From: Solirubrum puertoriconensis
GTDB lineage: Bacteria; Bacteroidota; Bacteroidia; Cytophagales; Hymenobacteraceae
NCBI RefSeq assembly: GCF_001483135.1
Contig: NZ_LNAL01000006.1
Span: forward strand, 310,003 to 374,002
Direction of reading: 5' to 3'
Length of the DNA: 64,000 nucleotides
Of this stretch, positions 17,123 to 25,736 are shown one piece after another. Position 1 is the stretch's first letter; each line of letters starts with the position of its first letter. The notes under the pieces are model-generated. The model saw only the letters and a program-made list of their open reading frames with translations, had not been told where the DNA came from and ran no database searches. The position numbers and the translations under genes were made by a program.

Positions 17123-17689
17123 TTAGCTTAGAACAATGCCTTGTTGTGCAAGTTTGGCTGCACCCGGTAGGATGCCGATGCTTCCTATTTTCTCGACAGC
17201 ACGCTTGGAATGTAGTAGGTGCTTCAACTTATGAGAAGTAGCATTTATTTCTGGCCAATTCCAGGCAGCTACCAGCCCTAACCGAGAACGATAAGTATCT
17301 TCTCGTGCCAAAGCCCCTTTCTCATTGAAATGCCCAAGTTGCGATTGTGCCAACACTCCGTTCTGCTGACCGCCGAAATAAAGTTGAATCAAACCCCAGC
17401 CTTCGGTAGCGTAGCGGAAGGTGTGGCCTTGACAGCTTTGCGGGTTGAGTTCTATTCTTCGAAAGTTTGGTGTAGCACCAAAGCGGGGTGACCAAAGTTT
17501 GAAGCAAGCGGCGTATTGACTGCCGTACTTTAAGTCGTAATCAGCTACTACGGCTGTTGTGCTGATGTAGGCCTTGACTTCGGTGCCGAAGGCTGAACTG
17601 AGTTCATACAGGCGTAGATCTGTCTCGGTAAATAGATAGTCTAGTAGCGCCAGCTTATCGGTTTTGCTGGCGAAGAAGTTATAGTTCAT
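17123..17689 (-). CDS. Hypothetical protein, 188 aa, lower GC
   Basis: Unrecognised. The ATG at 17689 is preferred because the preceding eight residues look like leader. It begins MNYNFFASKTDKLALLDYLF and ends with a Leu/Ala-rich helix (AAKLAQQGIVLS). No signal peptide or membrane helix. The gene and its surroundings (about 16.9-18.7 kb) are visibly more AT-rich than the rest of the window and sit beside a broken mfd duplicate, which points to acquisition by transfer. A role in defence or mobility cannot be shown. Confidence 0.6.
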   Translation of the reverse strand: MNYNFFASKTDKLALLDYLFTETDLRLYELSSAFGTEVKAYISTTAVVADYDLKYGSQYAACFKLWSPRFGATPNFRRIELNPQSCQGHTFRYATEGWGLIQLYFGGQQNGVLAQSQLGHFNEKGALAREDTYRSRLGLVAAWNWPEINATSHKLKHLLHSKRAVEKIGSIGILPGAAKLAQQGIVLS

Positions 17690-17861
17690 GCCTTGAAATA
17701 ACAGACAAGTCACGGACTTTTAGTAGGGCGATACCTGCCGCTGGGTCGTCAAGAAGGTGCAGCCTTCCGCCAAGCTGGTCACGAGCTAAAATCTCACACC
17801 AGTGGGGTGAAGCATTGCAACAAGGATTGTCAAATGGCGTGTTTCGTCTCGTAATTCTTCA

Positions 17862-17966
17862 TCATAAATCCTCCTTCCCCGGCACTGTAGCCGCATTCAA
17901 CACCAACGGCAATGACTCTGCGCTTAGCTCATGCATCAGCTCACGGGCGTGCAGCACTTCAACCAT
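17862..17966 (-). pseudogene. Fragment of an mfd 3' end (34 codons plus stop)
   Basis: Translated on the minus strand from 17966, this piece reads VLHARELMHELSAES, a close match to the C-terminal VLHARELMNELSAES of the complete Mfd encoded at 18803-22321. It continues in the same frame to a stop at the matching place. About 80 bases align at DNA level. Nothing of the remaining Mfd is seen upstream. It is a partial duplication or the relic of a second mfd copy, left about 0.9 kb beyond the intact gene. Confidence 0.75.
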
Positions 17967-17982
17967 GCAAATGATTAGTTTC

Positions 17983-18006
17983 TATGTTTGTAGAATATAC
18001 ATTCTA
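17983..18006 (+). promoter_or_regulatory. Promoter -7 box and adjoining inverted repeat
   Basis: TATGTTTG (17983-17990) fits the Bacteroidota -7 box TAnnTTTG. It is followed by TAGAAT and ATTCTA arms (17991-18006) just before the ATG at 18013. No good -33 TTG was found, so the call is weak. Confidence 0.4.
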
Positions 18007-18012
18007 TACCAA

Positions 18013-18738
18013 ATGAAATACATCATCTGCCTAGGCCTACTGGGCATTTCGGTAGCTAGCTATGGTCAGGAAACCAAAAAAGTTACTGAGCAGCAAGGCA
18101 ATGCTAAAGAGCAGTACAGCGCTTTAAAATCGGACCCGAAAGTAAAGCACGGACCATATGCTAGATACGAGGGACGTTCCGGTCAATTGGCTGAGCGGGG
18201 ATACTACCGTAATGGCGTACGGGACAGCATCTGGACCGAGTACCATTGGGGCGGCAGCAAAGTGCGGGCCCGCGGTAAGTACCGCAACAATGAGAAAGTG
18301 GGAGAGTGGGAAGCGTATGACTACAAGGGTGAACTAGTCCAACGCTACGACTATACAAAGCGCCAACTACTGCTCGACAAGCCTAGTCAATGGGCAGAGA
18401 AAGTCACCGCAAGAGCACTAAATACTGAAGCGGCACTCGACAATAAACCAGTGTACATAGGCGGCTGGGATGCCGTTTTTAGAACCGTCGGAATGAATAT
18501 CAGGTACCCGGCACTTGCTCTGCGCACCGGTATTCAGGGTGATGTGCGCGTAGCTTTCACAGTAGATGCCGATGGTAAAGCATCCGACTTTAGAGTAGCT
18601 AAAGGCATTGGCGCCGGATGCGACGAAGAATCATTACGTGTAATCAGTTTGATTACCGATGGCTGGTTTCCGGCACAAGCTGGAGGACAGCCAGTGGCAT
18701 CGGAGATAGAAGTGCCGGTAAGTTTCAGCATTAAATAA
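18013..18738 (+). CDS. TonB C-terminal domain protein with MORN-like repeats
   Basis: 241 aa from the ATG at 18013 (MKYIICLGLLGISVASYGQ, a signal peptide); a longer in-frame reading upstream runs through the mfd fragment and is rejected. Residues about 50-125 hold MORN_2/YwqK-like repeats (GQLAERGYYRNGVRDSIW; GKYRNNEKVGEWEAYDYKG). The end (about 145-241) is a TonB C-terminal domain (YPALALRTGIQGDVRVAFTV ... VPVSFSIK). Proteins of this make-up sit in the periplasm and may contact TonB-dependent receptors; without an N-terminal membrane anchor it may not transduce energy. It lies in the lower-GC patch. Confidence 0.85.
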   Translation: MKYIICLGLLGISVASYGQETKKVTEQQGNAKEQYSALKSDPKVKHGPYARYEGRSGQLAERGYYRNGVRDSIWTEYHWGGSKVRARGKYRNNEKVGEWEAYDYKGELVQRYDYTKRQLLLDKPSQWAEKVTARALNTEAALDNKPVYIGGWDAVFRTVGMNIRYPALALRTGIQGDVRVAFTVDADGKASDFRVAKGIGAGCDEESLRVISLITDGWFPAQAGGQPVASEIEVPVSFSIK

Positions 18739-18741
18739 GTA

Positions 18742-18780
18742 CAAACGACAAGGCCCGCTTCAAGCGGGCCTTGTCGTTTG
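18742..18780. terminator. Perfect 19-bp inverted repeat, bidirectional
   Basis: The two arms match perfectly over 19 bp around a one-base centre (in practice a small loop). It sits between the convergent TonB-domain gene and mfd and can serve both. Confidence 0.8.
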
Positions 18781-18802
18781 CGAGTGGCGTTAAAAGTGCC
18801 GC

Positions 18803-21800
18803 CTACACGTCCTCCTCATCATCCGACACCGTAGCCGCAGCCACCACCGGCGGCATCGACTCCGCGCTTAGCTCGTTCATCAGCTCGCGGGCGTGCAGCA
18901 CGTCGCGCACGTCGTCGATGCTGATGATGAGCTGGTCTTTGCGCTCCTTCATGCGCGAGGTGCGGGGGTGCGTCTGCACGTAGTTCAGAATCTGCCCGAA
19001 CTGCTCGCCCTGGAAGTACGCCTCCGAGCCTTCGCCGGCGCGCAGGTAGCCTTTCAGGGTGCCTTTCTTCAAGGATATCTTCTCGAAGCCCACGCGCGAG
19101 CCCTGCCAGCGCAGGCGCACAATGTCGGCCAGCTGCTCTACCTCGGGCGGCAGCGGGCCGAAGCGGTCTTCCATGCTCACCAGCAGGCGGCGCAGCTCCT
19201 CGGGCTCCTTGGCGCGGTCGAGCTTCGAGTACAGCCGCAGGCGCTCCGATACGTTGCTCACGTAGGTATCGGGGATGAGGATTTGCAGGTCCGTTTCGAT
19301 GTTGCACTCCTTGGGGCGGGCAAAATCGGCGGCTTCTTTGAGGCGGCCGGTGGTGTCGCCCAAAAACAGGTCGCGGAACTCCGTTTCCTTCAGCTCCTGC
19401 ACGGCCTCGTCCAGAATCTGGTGGTAGGTTTCGTAGCCTAGGTCGTTGATAAAGCCCGACTGCTCGCCGCCCAGCAGGTTGCCGGCGCCGCGTATGTCGA
19501 GGTCGCGCATGGCCACGTTGAAGCCGGCCCCTAGGTCGGAGAACTCCTCGAGGGTGCTCAGGCGCTTGCGGGCATCGGAGGGCAGGCCGGCCACCGGCGG
19601 CGTAAGCAGGTAGCAGTAAGCCTTTTTGTTGGAGCGGCCCACGCGCCCGCGCATCTGGTGCAGGTCGGAGAGGCCGTGCATGTGCGCCCGGTTGATGATG
19701 ATGGTGTTGGCGTTCGGAATATCGAGGCCCGATTCGATGAGGTTCGTCGACACGAGCACGTCGTACTCGCCCTCCACAAACTTCATCATGCGCTTCTCCA
19801 GGTCTTCGCCCTCCATTTGCCCGTGTATGTAGGTAATGCGGGCATCGGGCACCAGGCGCTGAATCATGGCGGCCTGCTCGGTAATGTCCTTCACGCGGTT
19901 GTGCACATAAAACACCTGCCCGCCGCGCTTCAGCTCGCGGGCAATGGCATCGCGCACCAGGTGCTCGTCGAACACGGCCAGCTCGGTTTGCACTGGCTGG
20001 CGGTTGGGCGGCGGCGTGCTGATCACCGACAGGTCGCGGGCGCCCATCAGCGAGAAGTGCAGGGTGCGCGGAATGGGCGTGGCCGTGAGCGTGAGGGTAT
20101 CCACGTTCACCTTCAGCTCCTTCAGCTTGTCCTTGGTTTTCACGCCGAACTTCTGCTCCTCGTCGATAATGAGCAGCCCTAGGTCCTTGAACTGAATGTC
20201 CTTGTTGGTGAGGCGGTGCGTGCCGATGAGGATATCCGTTTTGCCCTCGGCCACCTTGCCCAGGGTTTCCTTTACCTGCTTGGTGGTTTTGAAGCGGTTG
20301 ATGTAGTCCACCGTGACGGGGAACTCGGCCAGCCGGTCGCGGAAGGTTTTGAAGTGCTGCATGGCCAGAATGGTGGTGGGCACCAGCACGGCCACCTGCT
20401 TGCCGTCGCACACGGCCTTGAAGGCGGCGCGAATGGCTACTTCCGTCTTGCCAAAGCCCACGTCGCCGCACACGAGGCGGTCCATGGGGTGCGGCTGCTC
20501 CATGTCGTTCTTCACATCCTCCGTCGACTTGGCCTGGTCGGGCGTGTCTTCGTAGATAAACGACGACTCTAGCTCGGCCTGCAAAAAGCCGTCTTTGCTG
20601 AAGGCGTAGCCCGGCGCGGTTTTGCGCTTGGCGTACAGCCGGATGAGGTCGGCGGCAATGTCCTTAACCTTCTTCTTAACGGCCTTTTTCTTGTTTTCCC
20701 ATTCCGGCGAGCCCAGCTTGCTCATGGTGGGCGGCGTGCCCTCGGCCCCCGAGTACTTCGCGATTTTGTGCAGGGCGTGAATGCTCACGGTCAGCACGTC
20801 GTCGTCGCGGTACACCAGCCGGATGGCCTCCTGCACGTGGCCGTGAATCTCTACCTGCGTGAGGCCCACGAAGCGGGCAATGCCGTGGTCCTGGTGCACC
20901 ACGTAGTCGCCGGGGCTCAGGTTGCGCAGCTCTTTCAGCGTCAGGGCTTTCTTTTTGCTGAACTTGCGCTTCTCCTGGGCACGGTAGTAGCGCTCAAACA
21001 GCTGGTGGTCGGTGTAGACAACCAGCTTGCGGTCCTCGTCCACGAAGCCTTCGCGCAGACCTAGGGCCAGGTGCTGAAAGCGCACGTCGTGGTCGAGCTC
21101 GTCGAAGATGGTGCGCAGGCGGTCAATCTGCCGCATCGAGTCGGCGGCAATGATGTTCACCAAATCGCGCCCCTGGTTTTCGTGCAGGTTCTTGACGAGG
21201 CGGTTGAAGTCCTTGTTGAACGAGGGCTGCGGCTTGCTCGTGAACTGCACCTGCTCGGCCTCCTTGTAGTAGAAGCGCTTGCCGAACTCCAGCACCGGAA
21301 ACCGCTCCAGGCTTTTCTTCAGCGCCTTGGTGGTTTCAAACAGCGCCTCCGGAGACGATACGATTTGCTGCCCGCCGGCTTCCTCCATCAGCTGCTTAAA
21401 GTTTTGCTCGGCGCGCTCAAACTGCTCGCCCACTACGTCGAGCAGCTGGCGCACATCCTTGGCCCAAATGGCCGAGTTGGCCGGCAAAAACTCCAGAAAC
21501 GACTCGCGCTTCTCGGTCAGTAGCTTGGTTTGCACGTTCGGCACAATGCTGATGAACTCCTTGCGCTCCACCGACAGCTGCGACTCTGGGTTAAACGTGC
21601 GAATCGAGTCAATCTCGTCGTCGAACAGCTCGATGCGGTAGGGCAGCTCGTTGGCGTAGCTGAACACGTCGACAATGCCGCCGCGCACGGCGTACTGGCC
21701 CGCTTCGTACACAAAGTCGGTGCGCTCAAAGTCGTACTCGGCCAGCAGCTCACCCAGGAAGTTCACGTCGAGCCGGTCGCCCACCTTGGCCGAAAACGTG

Positions 21801-22321
21801 TTTTGCACCAGGCTTTGGCGGTTGATTACCTTCTCGCTCAGCGCCTCGGGGTAGGTTACGATAAGGGCACCTTTCGGCGGCTTCTCGTCGTCACTGGCTT
21901 TGTCCTTGTCGGCAGCTTTGGGTTTCTCGTCGGCTTTCTTGCCCTTCTCGCCCGATTTGCCGCTGAGGCGGTTCAGCACCTCGGCGCGCATCAGCACGTT
22001 GGCATTTTCGGTCTCATCGAGCGCGTAGGAACGCTTGTAGGAGCTCGGGAAGATGAGCACCTCCTCCCGCTCGCCCACGAGGTGCTGCAGGTCGGAGGCG
22101 AAGAAGGCGGCCTCGTCGCGGTCGTGCAGCACAAACACGAGGTGCTCGTCGGGGCGGTCGAGGTGCAGAGCGGCGGCTACCGTGGCATCCTGGCTGCCCA
22201 CCAGGCCGCGCAAATGAAAGCGCAGCGCAGCGGCGGTGCCAGTGGCAGGCGCCAGGCGCATGGCCAAGGCCTGAATGTCGGTATCGAGCGTGTAAAGGCG
22301 GAGAAATTCGGAAGCTTGCAC
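18803..22321 (-). CDS. mfd: Transcription-repair coupling factor Mfd
   Basis: The ATPase that removes RNA polymerase stalled at DNA damage and recruits UvrA. With a GTG start at 22321 it has 1172 aa, typical length. Domains in order: a UvrB-like N-terminal part, the RNA polymerase interaction domain near residue 480-570 (LSPGDYVVHQDHGIARFVGL), and the helicase with Walker A GDVGFGKTE near 620 and IIDEEQKFGVKTKDKLK. The TRG region and a C-terminal UvrA-binding domain follow. I prefer the GTG at 22321 over one at 22402 because a TACCTTTG promoter box at 22345-22352 lies between them. A charged KADEKPKAADKDKASDDEK insert is near residue 130. Its tail is partly duplicated at 17862-17966. Confidence 0.95.
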   Translation of the reverse strand: MQASEFLRLYTLDTDIQALAMRLAPATGTAAALRFHLRGLVGSQDATVAAALHLDRPDEHLVFVLHDRDEAAFFASDLQHLVGEREEVLIFPSSYKRSYALDETENANVLMRAEVLNRLSGKSGEKGKKADEKPKAADKDKASDDEKPPKGALIVTYPEALSEKVINRQSLVQNTFSAKVGDRLDVNFLGELLAEYDFERTDFVYEAGQYAVRGGIVDVFSYANELPYRIELFDDEIDSIRTFNPESQLSVERKEFISIVPNVQTKLLTEKRESFLEFLPANSAIWAKDVRQLLDVVGEQFERAEQNFKQLMEEAGGQQIVSSPEALFETTKALKKSLERFPVLEFGKRFYYKEAEQVQFTSKPQPSFNKDFNRLVKNLHENQGRDLVNIIAADSMRQIDRLRTIFDELDHDVRFQHLALGLREGFVDEDRKLVVYTDHQLFERYYRAQEKRKFSKKKALTLKELRNLSPGDYVVHQDHGIARFVGLTQVEIHGHVQEAIRLVYRDDDVLTVSIHALHKIAKYSGAEGTPPTMSKLGSPEWENKKKAVKKKVKDIAADLIRLYAKRKTAPGYAFSKDGFLQAELESSFIYEDTPDQAKSTEDVKNDMEQPHPMDRLVCGDVGFGKTEVAIRAAFKAVCDGKQVAVLVPTTILAMQHFKTFRDRLAEFPVTVDYINRFKTTKQVKETLGKVAEGKTDILIGTHRLTNKDIQFKDLGLLIIDEEQKFGVKTKDKLKELKVNVDTLTLTATPIPRTLHFSLMGARDLSVISTPPPNRQPVQTELAVFDEHLVRDAIARELKRGGQVFYVHNRVKDITEQAAMIQRLVPDARITYIHGQMEGEDLEKRMMKFVEGEYDVLVSTNLIESGLDIPNANTIIINRAHMHGLSDLHQMRGRVGRSNKKAYCYLLTPPVAGLPSDARKRLSTLEEFSDLGAGFNVAMRDLDIRGAGNLLGGEQSGFINDLGYETYHQILDEAVQELKETEFRDLFLGDTTGRLKEAADFARPKECNIETDLQILIPDTYVSNVSERLRLYSKLDRAKEPEELRRLLVSMEDRFGPLPPEVEQLADIVRLRWQGSRVGFEKISLKKGTLKGYLRAGEGSEAYFQGEQFGQILNYVQTHPRTSRMKERKDQLIISIDDVRDVLHARELMNELSAESMPPVVAAATVSDDEEDV

Positions 22322-22344
22322 GGAATATCGGCTTGGAGCGGCGG

Positions 22345-22352
22345 CAAAGGTA
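22345..22352 (-). promoter_or_regulatory. Promoter -7 box for mfd
   Basis: TACCTTTG on the minus strand, about 23 bases before the GTG at 22321. The -33 TTG is not clear. Confidence 0.5.
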
Positions 22353-22605
22353 GAAGCCCGACCGAATGGATTTTCGGCCGGGCACACGGTAGGGAATACC
22401 ACCTAGGCGGCCCGAAAGTTTCCGACGAGCTGTTACTCCCCCGCAGTAAGCGCCCGCCGCAACACCGGGCATAAGCCCGGAAGTGGCGGTTTACCCAAAA
22501 TATTAGCCAGTTCAGATATCGTAAATAGCGTTTAAGCCAATGGTTTCGGCCTTATCGCGCGTAGGTGCCGTATTTTAGGCCATCCACTTAGTAGCTCAAT
22601 CACTA

Positions 22606-23349
22606 GTGCGCGGATCTTCTCACTTAGCTATTGGCCTGATCACCGGAGTCGGAATTGCCGCCGTAGTGCCCGATATGCGCCTCTCGCTGCCCGGCGTGGC
22701 GCTGGCAGGATTCTCGGCCCTGGCCCCCGACCTCGACCACCCCGGCTCGCGGCTAAGCAAGCGTCTGGGTTTCGCCCAAAACTACGTGCGCTGGGCCTTT
22801 GCAGCCGCGGGCGTGCTGCTGGCCGTTTTCACGCACTTCAACTTGCCTATGGGGCCCGAGCGGCGCATGGGTTTCACGGCAGCAATGTCCATGTTTCTCA
22901 TCGGCATGGCCATGCAAAACCAGTCGGCGCGCAAGCTGGCTTTGCTGTTCACGGGGGTAGGGGCGGTGCTGGCCGGCCTTTATTGGCAATTTTTGTGGCT
23001 GAGCTTGCTCGGCGCGTTTGTGGCTACGGCGCCGTTTACCTCGCACCGCTCCTGGACGCACACCATCTGGGCGGCCGCGCTCTGGACCTACATCGGCTAC
23101 CTCGCCAACCGCGACCTAGGCTGGCACGGCGTGGCCGCTTACGCCGGCGCGGGCTACATGTCGCACCTGTTAGCCGATACGCTTACCAAATCGGGCGTGC
23201 GGTACCTGCTGCCGCTTTCCGATATGGCGCTCAAAATTCCGCTCATTTCAACCGGCTCAACCCTTGGAAATATGATAGAACTGGGCATTTGTGCAGGATA
23301 TGGCTTGCTGGTAGCCTTGCTGTGGTGGCAGCGCTTCAATTTTGCATAG
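22606..23349 (+). CDS. YdjM-type membrane-bound metal-dependent hydrolase
   Basis: 247 aa with a GTG start. Family marks: SSHLAIGLITGVGI at the N-terminus, the metal site LAPDLDHPGSRLSKRLG near residue 48, and TSHRSWTHTIWAA near 147. Four to six membrane helices lie between. Proteins of this family (DUF457/LexA-binding inner-membrane hydrolase-like) are inner-membrane phospholipase-like or hydrolase-like; the substrate is unknown. The gene stands alone, divergent from mfd. Confidence 0.87.
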   Translation: MRGSSHLAIGLITGVGIAAVVPDMRLSLPGVALAGFSALAPDLDHPGSRLSKRLGFAQNYVRWAFAAAGVLLAVFTHFNLPMGPERRMGFTAAMSMFLIGMAMQNQSARKLALLFTGVGAVLAGLYWQFLWLSLLGAFVATAPFTSHRSWTHTIWAAALWTYIGYLANRDLGWHGVAAYAGAGYMSHLLADTLTKSGVRYLLPLSDMALKIPLISTGSTLGNMIELGICAGYGLLVALLWWQRFNFA

Positions 23350-23667
23350 CTGTAGGCCAATCTCGTACGGGCAAAATCCTAAGCAACGGCGCCTGTGCGC
23401 ATTAATTGTGTCACGTTGTGGGTCTATCGCCTAGGTTTTGTAACATTGCAGTGCTCGTATGGGCACTCCGCAACCCGCCGCAACTATGCTGCCACCTAGG
23501 CACAGTCATATTTGTTTTGGTTTGCAACGTTTCTCCTCATAGTGTGTTTCTACTACCGAAAGCACTAATGATACGTTCTTGTTTTATAGCATAATTTTTA
23601 GGAGAAAAATAGCTATACCGCTGAACATCTTGCACATCTAATACATCGGAAATTAACTATGCTTTTG
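23350..23667. other. Gene-free, AT-rich intergenic stretch
   Basis: The region is visibly AT-rich and has two CCTAGG sites (23430 and 23495). A short open frame here (23406-23594) has no coding character. It probably holds the 3' end signals of the hydrolase gene and upstream promoter DNA of the next gene. Confidence 0.5.
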
Positions 23668-23675
23668 TACCTTTG
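23668..23675 (+). promoter_or_regulatory. Promoter -7 box for the NYN gene
   Basis: TACCTTTG fits the Bacteroidota -7 box, 68 bases before the ATG at 23744. No TTG at the expected -33 distance was seen. Confidence 0.45.
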
Positions 23676-23743
23676 GTCTCTTCCGGCTACCGGGCCCGGA
23701 ATCACTGCTCCCTCCTCTTACCCTCTCGCACACCTCCTGTAAT

Positions 23744-24727
23744 ATGAACCAGATCAATAGCCCGCTGATCCGGATCGGCGTCTTCTACGACGGCAATTAT
23801 TTCCTTAAGATCAGTGATTACTACTACTTCCAGCACGACCGTAAAGCCCGGATTAGCCTGGAAGGCCTGCACGATTTCATTCGGCACCAAGTAGCCGAGG
23901 ATGAAGACGCCGACGTGCGTCTGTGCCAAATTACCGAACCTCACTTCTTCCGTGGCCGCTTGTCGGCTACCGAAGCCCGCGATAAAGACCGTCTGTTCCA
24001 CGACCGTCTGCTCGACGATATCCTGATGAACATGTCGGTGCAAACGCACTACATGCCCCTGAAAACCCGCGACGGCCGCTTGCAAGAAAAGGGTGTTGAC
24101 GTGTGGCTGGCCCTCGAAGCTTTCGACTTGGCTCTGCACAAGCACCTCGATGTGGTAGTGCTCATCGCCGGCGACTCGGACTACGTGCCGCTGATCAAGA
24201 AGCTGAACACGCTGGGCACCCGCGTGATGCTGCTGAGCTGGGATTTCAAATACACCGACTTCAAAGGCGAAAGCCGCGTAACCCGCCCCTCGCAGCTGCT
24301 GCTCGAAACGGTGAACTACGCTGTGGCCATGAACGAGGTAATCGACGGCCGCGGTGGCGACATCGTTGACAGCCTGTTCGTGAACCAGCCCGAGCCATCG
24401 GCTTACCCCAACGTGGCTACCCCGCCGCGCCCAGCTACCACCGCGTATCAGCCCACTGCTGCCGGTCCCGAGGGTTCTATTGGTGTTAGCACCATTAAAA
24501 ACCTGAAGAACGGCTACGGCTTTGTGGTGATGCCGCCCAACAACCTGTTCTTCTCCTACGCCGACATGGCCGAAGGCCAGGACTTCAACGAACTGCACGA
24601 AGGCGACTGGGTTGAGTTTACGGTTGGCCGCAACCACCGCAACGAAGATTGTGCCCGACACGTGCGCAAGGTAGAAGCCCCCGCCGAAAGCGACTACCAG
24701 CACGAAACGGTCGAATCGAGCCTTTAG
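23744..24727 (+). CDS. NYN (LabA/DUF88) nuclease domain fused to a cold-shock-like domain
   Basis: 327 aa. Residues about 8-205 form a PIN-like NYN domain: the first acidic residue in RIGVFYDGNYFLK, and further acids in EKGVDVWLALEAFDL and VVVLIAGDSDYVPLIKKL, as in LabA-type RNases. After a Pro-rich linker, residues about 245-315 read as a cold-shock/OB domain (TIKNLKNGYGFVVMPPNNLF ... NELHEGDWVEFTV). The parts together suggest an RNA-cleaving enzyme with its own RNA-binding module. No partner gene is adjacent. Confidence 0.88.
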   Translation: MNQINSPLIRIGVFYDGNYFLKISDYYYFQHDRKARISLEGLHDFIRHQVAEDEDADVRLCQITEPHFFRGRLSATEARDKDRLFHDRLLDDILMNMSVQTHYMPLKTRDGRLQEKGVDVWLALEAFDLALHKHLDVVVLIAGDSDYVPLIKKLNTLGTRVMLLSWDFKYTDFKGESRVTRPSQLLLETVNYAVAMNEVIDGRGGDIVDSLFVNQPEPSAYPNVATPPRPATTAYQPTAAGPEGSIGVSTIKNLKNGYGFVVMPPNNLFFSYADMAEGQDFNELHEGDWVEFTVGRNHRNEDCARHVRKVEAPAESDYQHETVESSL

Positions 24728-24763
24728 GCCAGATTAACCTCACTTGCCCGGTAGTGTAGCTGT

Positions 24764-24812
24764 AGCGCCGCCGGACCGGTTGCCCCCGAGGGGCACCGCG
24801 TCCGGCGGCGCT
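24764..24812. terminator. Hairpin terminator between convergent genes
   Basis: AGCGCCGCCGGAC pairs with GTCCGGCGGCGCT, with an inner GTTGCCCC/GGGGCA stem. It lies between the NYN gene and the thioesterase gene. Confidence 0.75.
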
Positions 24813-24830
24813 GCGTTTGGGCGGTGCTGT

Positions 24831-25316
24831 TTAGCTGCTGGGCCGCTCGAGCCCCAGTTGGTTGGCTACCGCGCGCACAAAGTCGCGCTTGGTAGCGGGG
24901 TAGCGGTTGAAGGTACCTAGGCCCAAAGCCACCAGTGCCTCGCGCACCGGACACTCGATGCGGCCGTTTACCACCACCAGGCTTTTGCCGTGGTGCTCTA
25001 CCTCAGCGTGGGCCACCAGCTCATCGCCGAGGTGCACGGGCTGCAGGTAGTTGATCTTGAACTCCACTGTGGATACAAACTCCTGCTCGGTAAAGGCTTG
25101 CGTAAGGGCTGCCGCACCTAGCACGGCATCCATCAGGCCGGCCACAATGCCGCCGTGTGCCGTACCCGGCGACGACAAATGCTCCTCGCGCACGCGCATG
25201 GTGTAGGTAACGCGGCCGGGCCGGTGCACCGTCAGCTTCATGCCGTTGGTGCGGCCATAGTTATTTATCTGGTCGTAAAGAGCCACCAAGGTGCTCACGT
25301 CGGGCAGGTCGGCCAT
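24831..25316 (-). CDS. PaaI-type hotdog thioesterase
   Basis: 161 aa with a single hotdog fold. The active-site region is SPGTAHGGIVAGLMDAVLGAAA (HGG near residue 54), followed by the strand VEFKINYLQPVHLGDELVAHA typical of the PaaI/acyl-CoA thioesterase group. It would hydrolyse an acyl- or aryl-CoA in the cytoplasm; the acyl group cannot be told. A C-terminal extension (FNRYPATKRDFVRAVANQLG) is slightly longer than in the smallest members. Divergent from the Mpo1-like gene. Confidence 0.88.
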   Translation of the reverse strand: MADLPDVSTLVALYDQINNYGRTNGMKLTVHRPGRVTYTMRVREEHLSSPGTAHGGIVAGLMDAVLGAAALTQAFTEQEFVSTVEFKINYLQPVHLGDELVAHAEVEHHGKSLVVVNGRIECPVREALVALGLGTFNRYPATKRDFVRAVANQLGLERPSS

Positions 25317-25389
25317 GGCTAGGTAGTAGAGGGCTTGGGAATGGCTGAAAAGTTAGGTTTCTTTCCTCAGAAAGGAAGTCCTTACTGCT

Positions 25390-25701
25390 ATGGCCGAATT
25401 GCCCGCCCAGCCCACATTTGCCGAGTTTTACCCATACTACCTGCGCGAGCATCAGCAGCATGGCACGCGGGTGCTGCACTTCATCGGCACGTCGTTGTTT
25501 CTGCTCATGATGGTGGCCGCTGTGGTGCTATTGCGTCCGTGGCTGCTGTTGGTGGGCGTGGTGCTGGCCTACGGCTTTGCGTGGGTAGGGCACTTCTTTG
25601 TGGAGCATAACCGCCCGGCCACGTTCCGCTACCCGCTGCTCTCCCTGCGCGGCGACTTCCAGCTGTATTGGGATTTGCTCCGCGGCAAAGAGAAATTCTA
25701 G
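25390..25701 (+). CDS. Mpo1-like (DUF962) membrane protein
   Basis: 103 aa with two hydrophobic helices and the signature HFIGTSLFLLMM near residue 30 plus GHFFVEHNRPATF near 64, whose His and Asn/Glu residues line the iron site in yeast Mpo1. Mpo1 in yeast is a dioxygenase that alpha-oxidises 2-hydroxy fatty acids; whether bacterial members do so is untested here. A small inner-membrane protein, transcribed singly and divergent from the thioesterase gene. Confidence 0.88.
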   Translation: MAELPAQPTFAEFYPYYLREHQQHGTRVLHFIGTSLFLLMMVAAVVLLRPWLLLVGVVLAYGFAWVGHFFVEHNRPATFRYPLLSLRGDFQLYWDLLRGKEKF

Positions 25702-25736
25702 TCAGCCCGCTTGCCCTAGGTGCCAGCCACTAGTTG

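Noticed and set aside
17815..18012. N-terminal extension of the TonB-domain protein
   Set aside because: It is open by chance through the mfd fragment; the signal peptide starts at 18013.
21530..22474. 314-residue open frame on the plus strand opposite mfd
   Set aside because: It runs antisense to the well-supported mfd gene, has the biased composition typical of shadow frames in high-GC DNA and matches no family.
23702..24703. 333-residue minus-strand frame opposite the NYN gene
   Set aside because: The plus-strand frame has clear NYN and cold-shock domains; the antisense frame is a composition effect.
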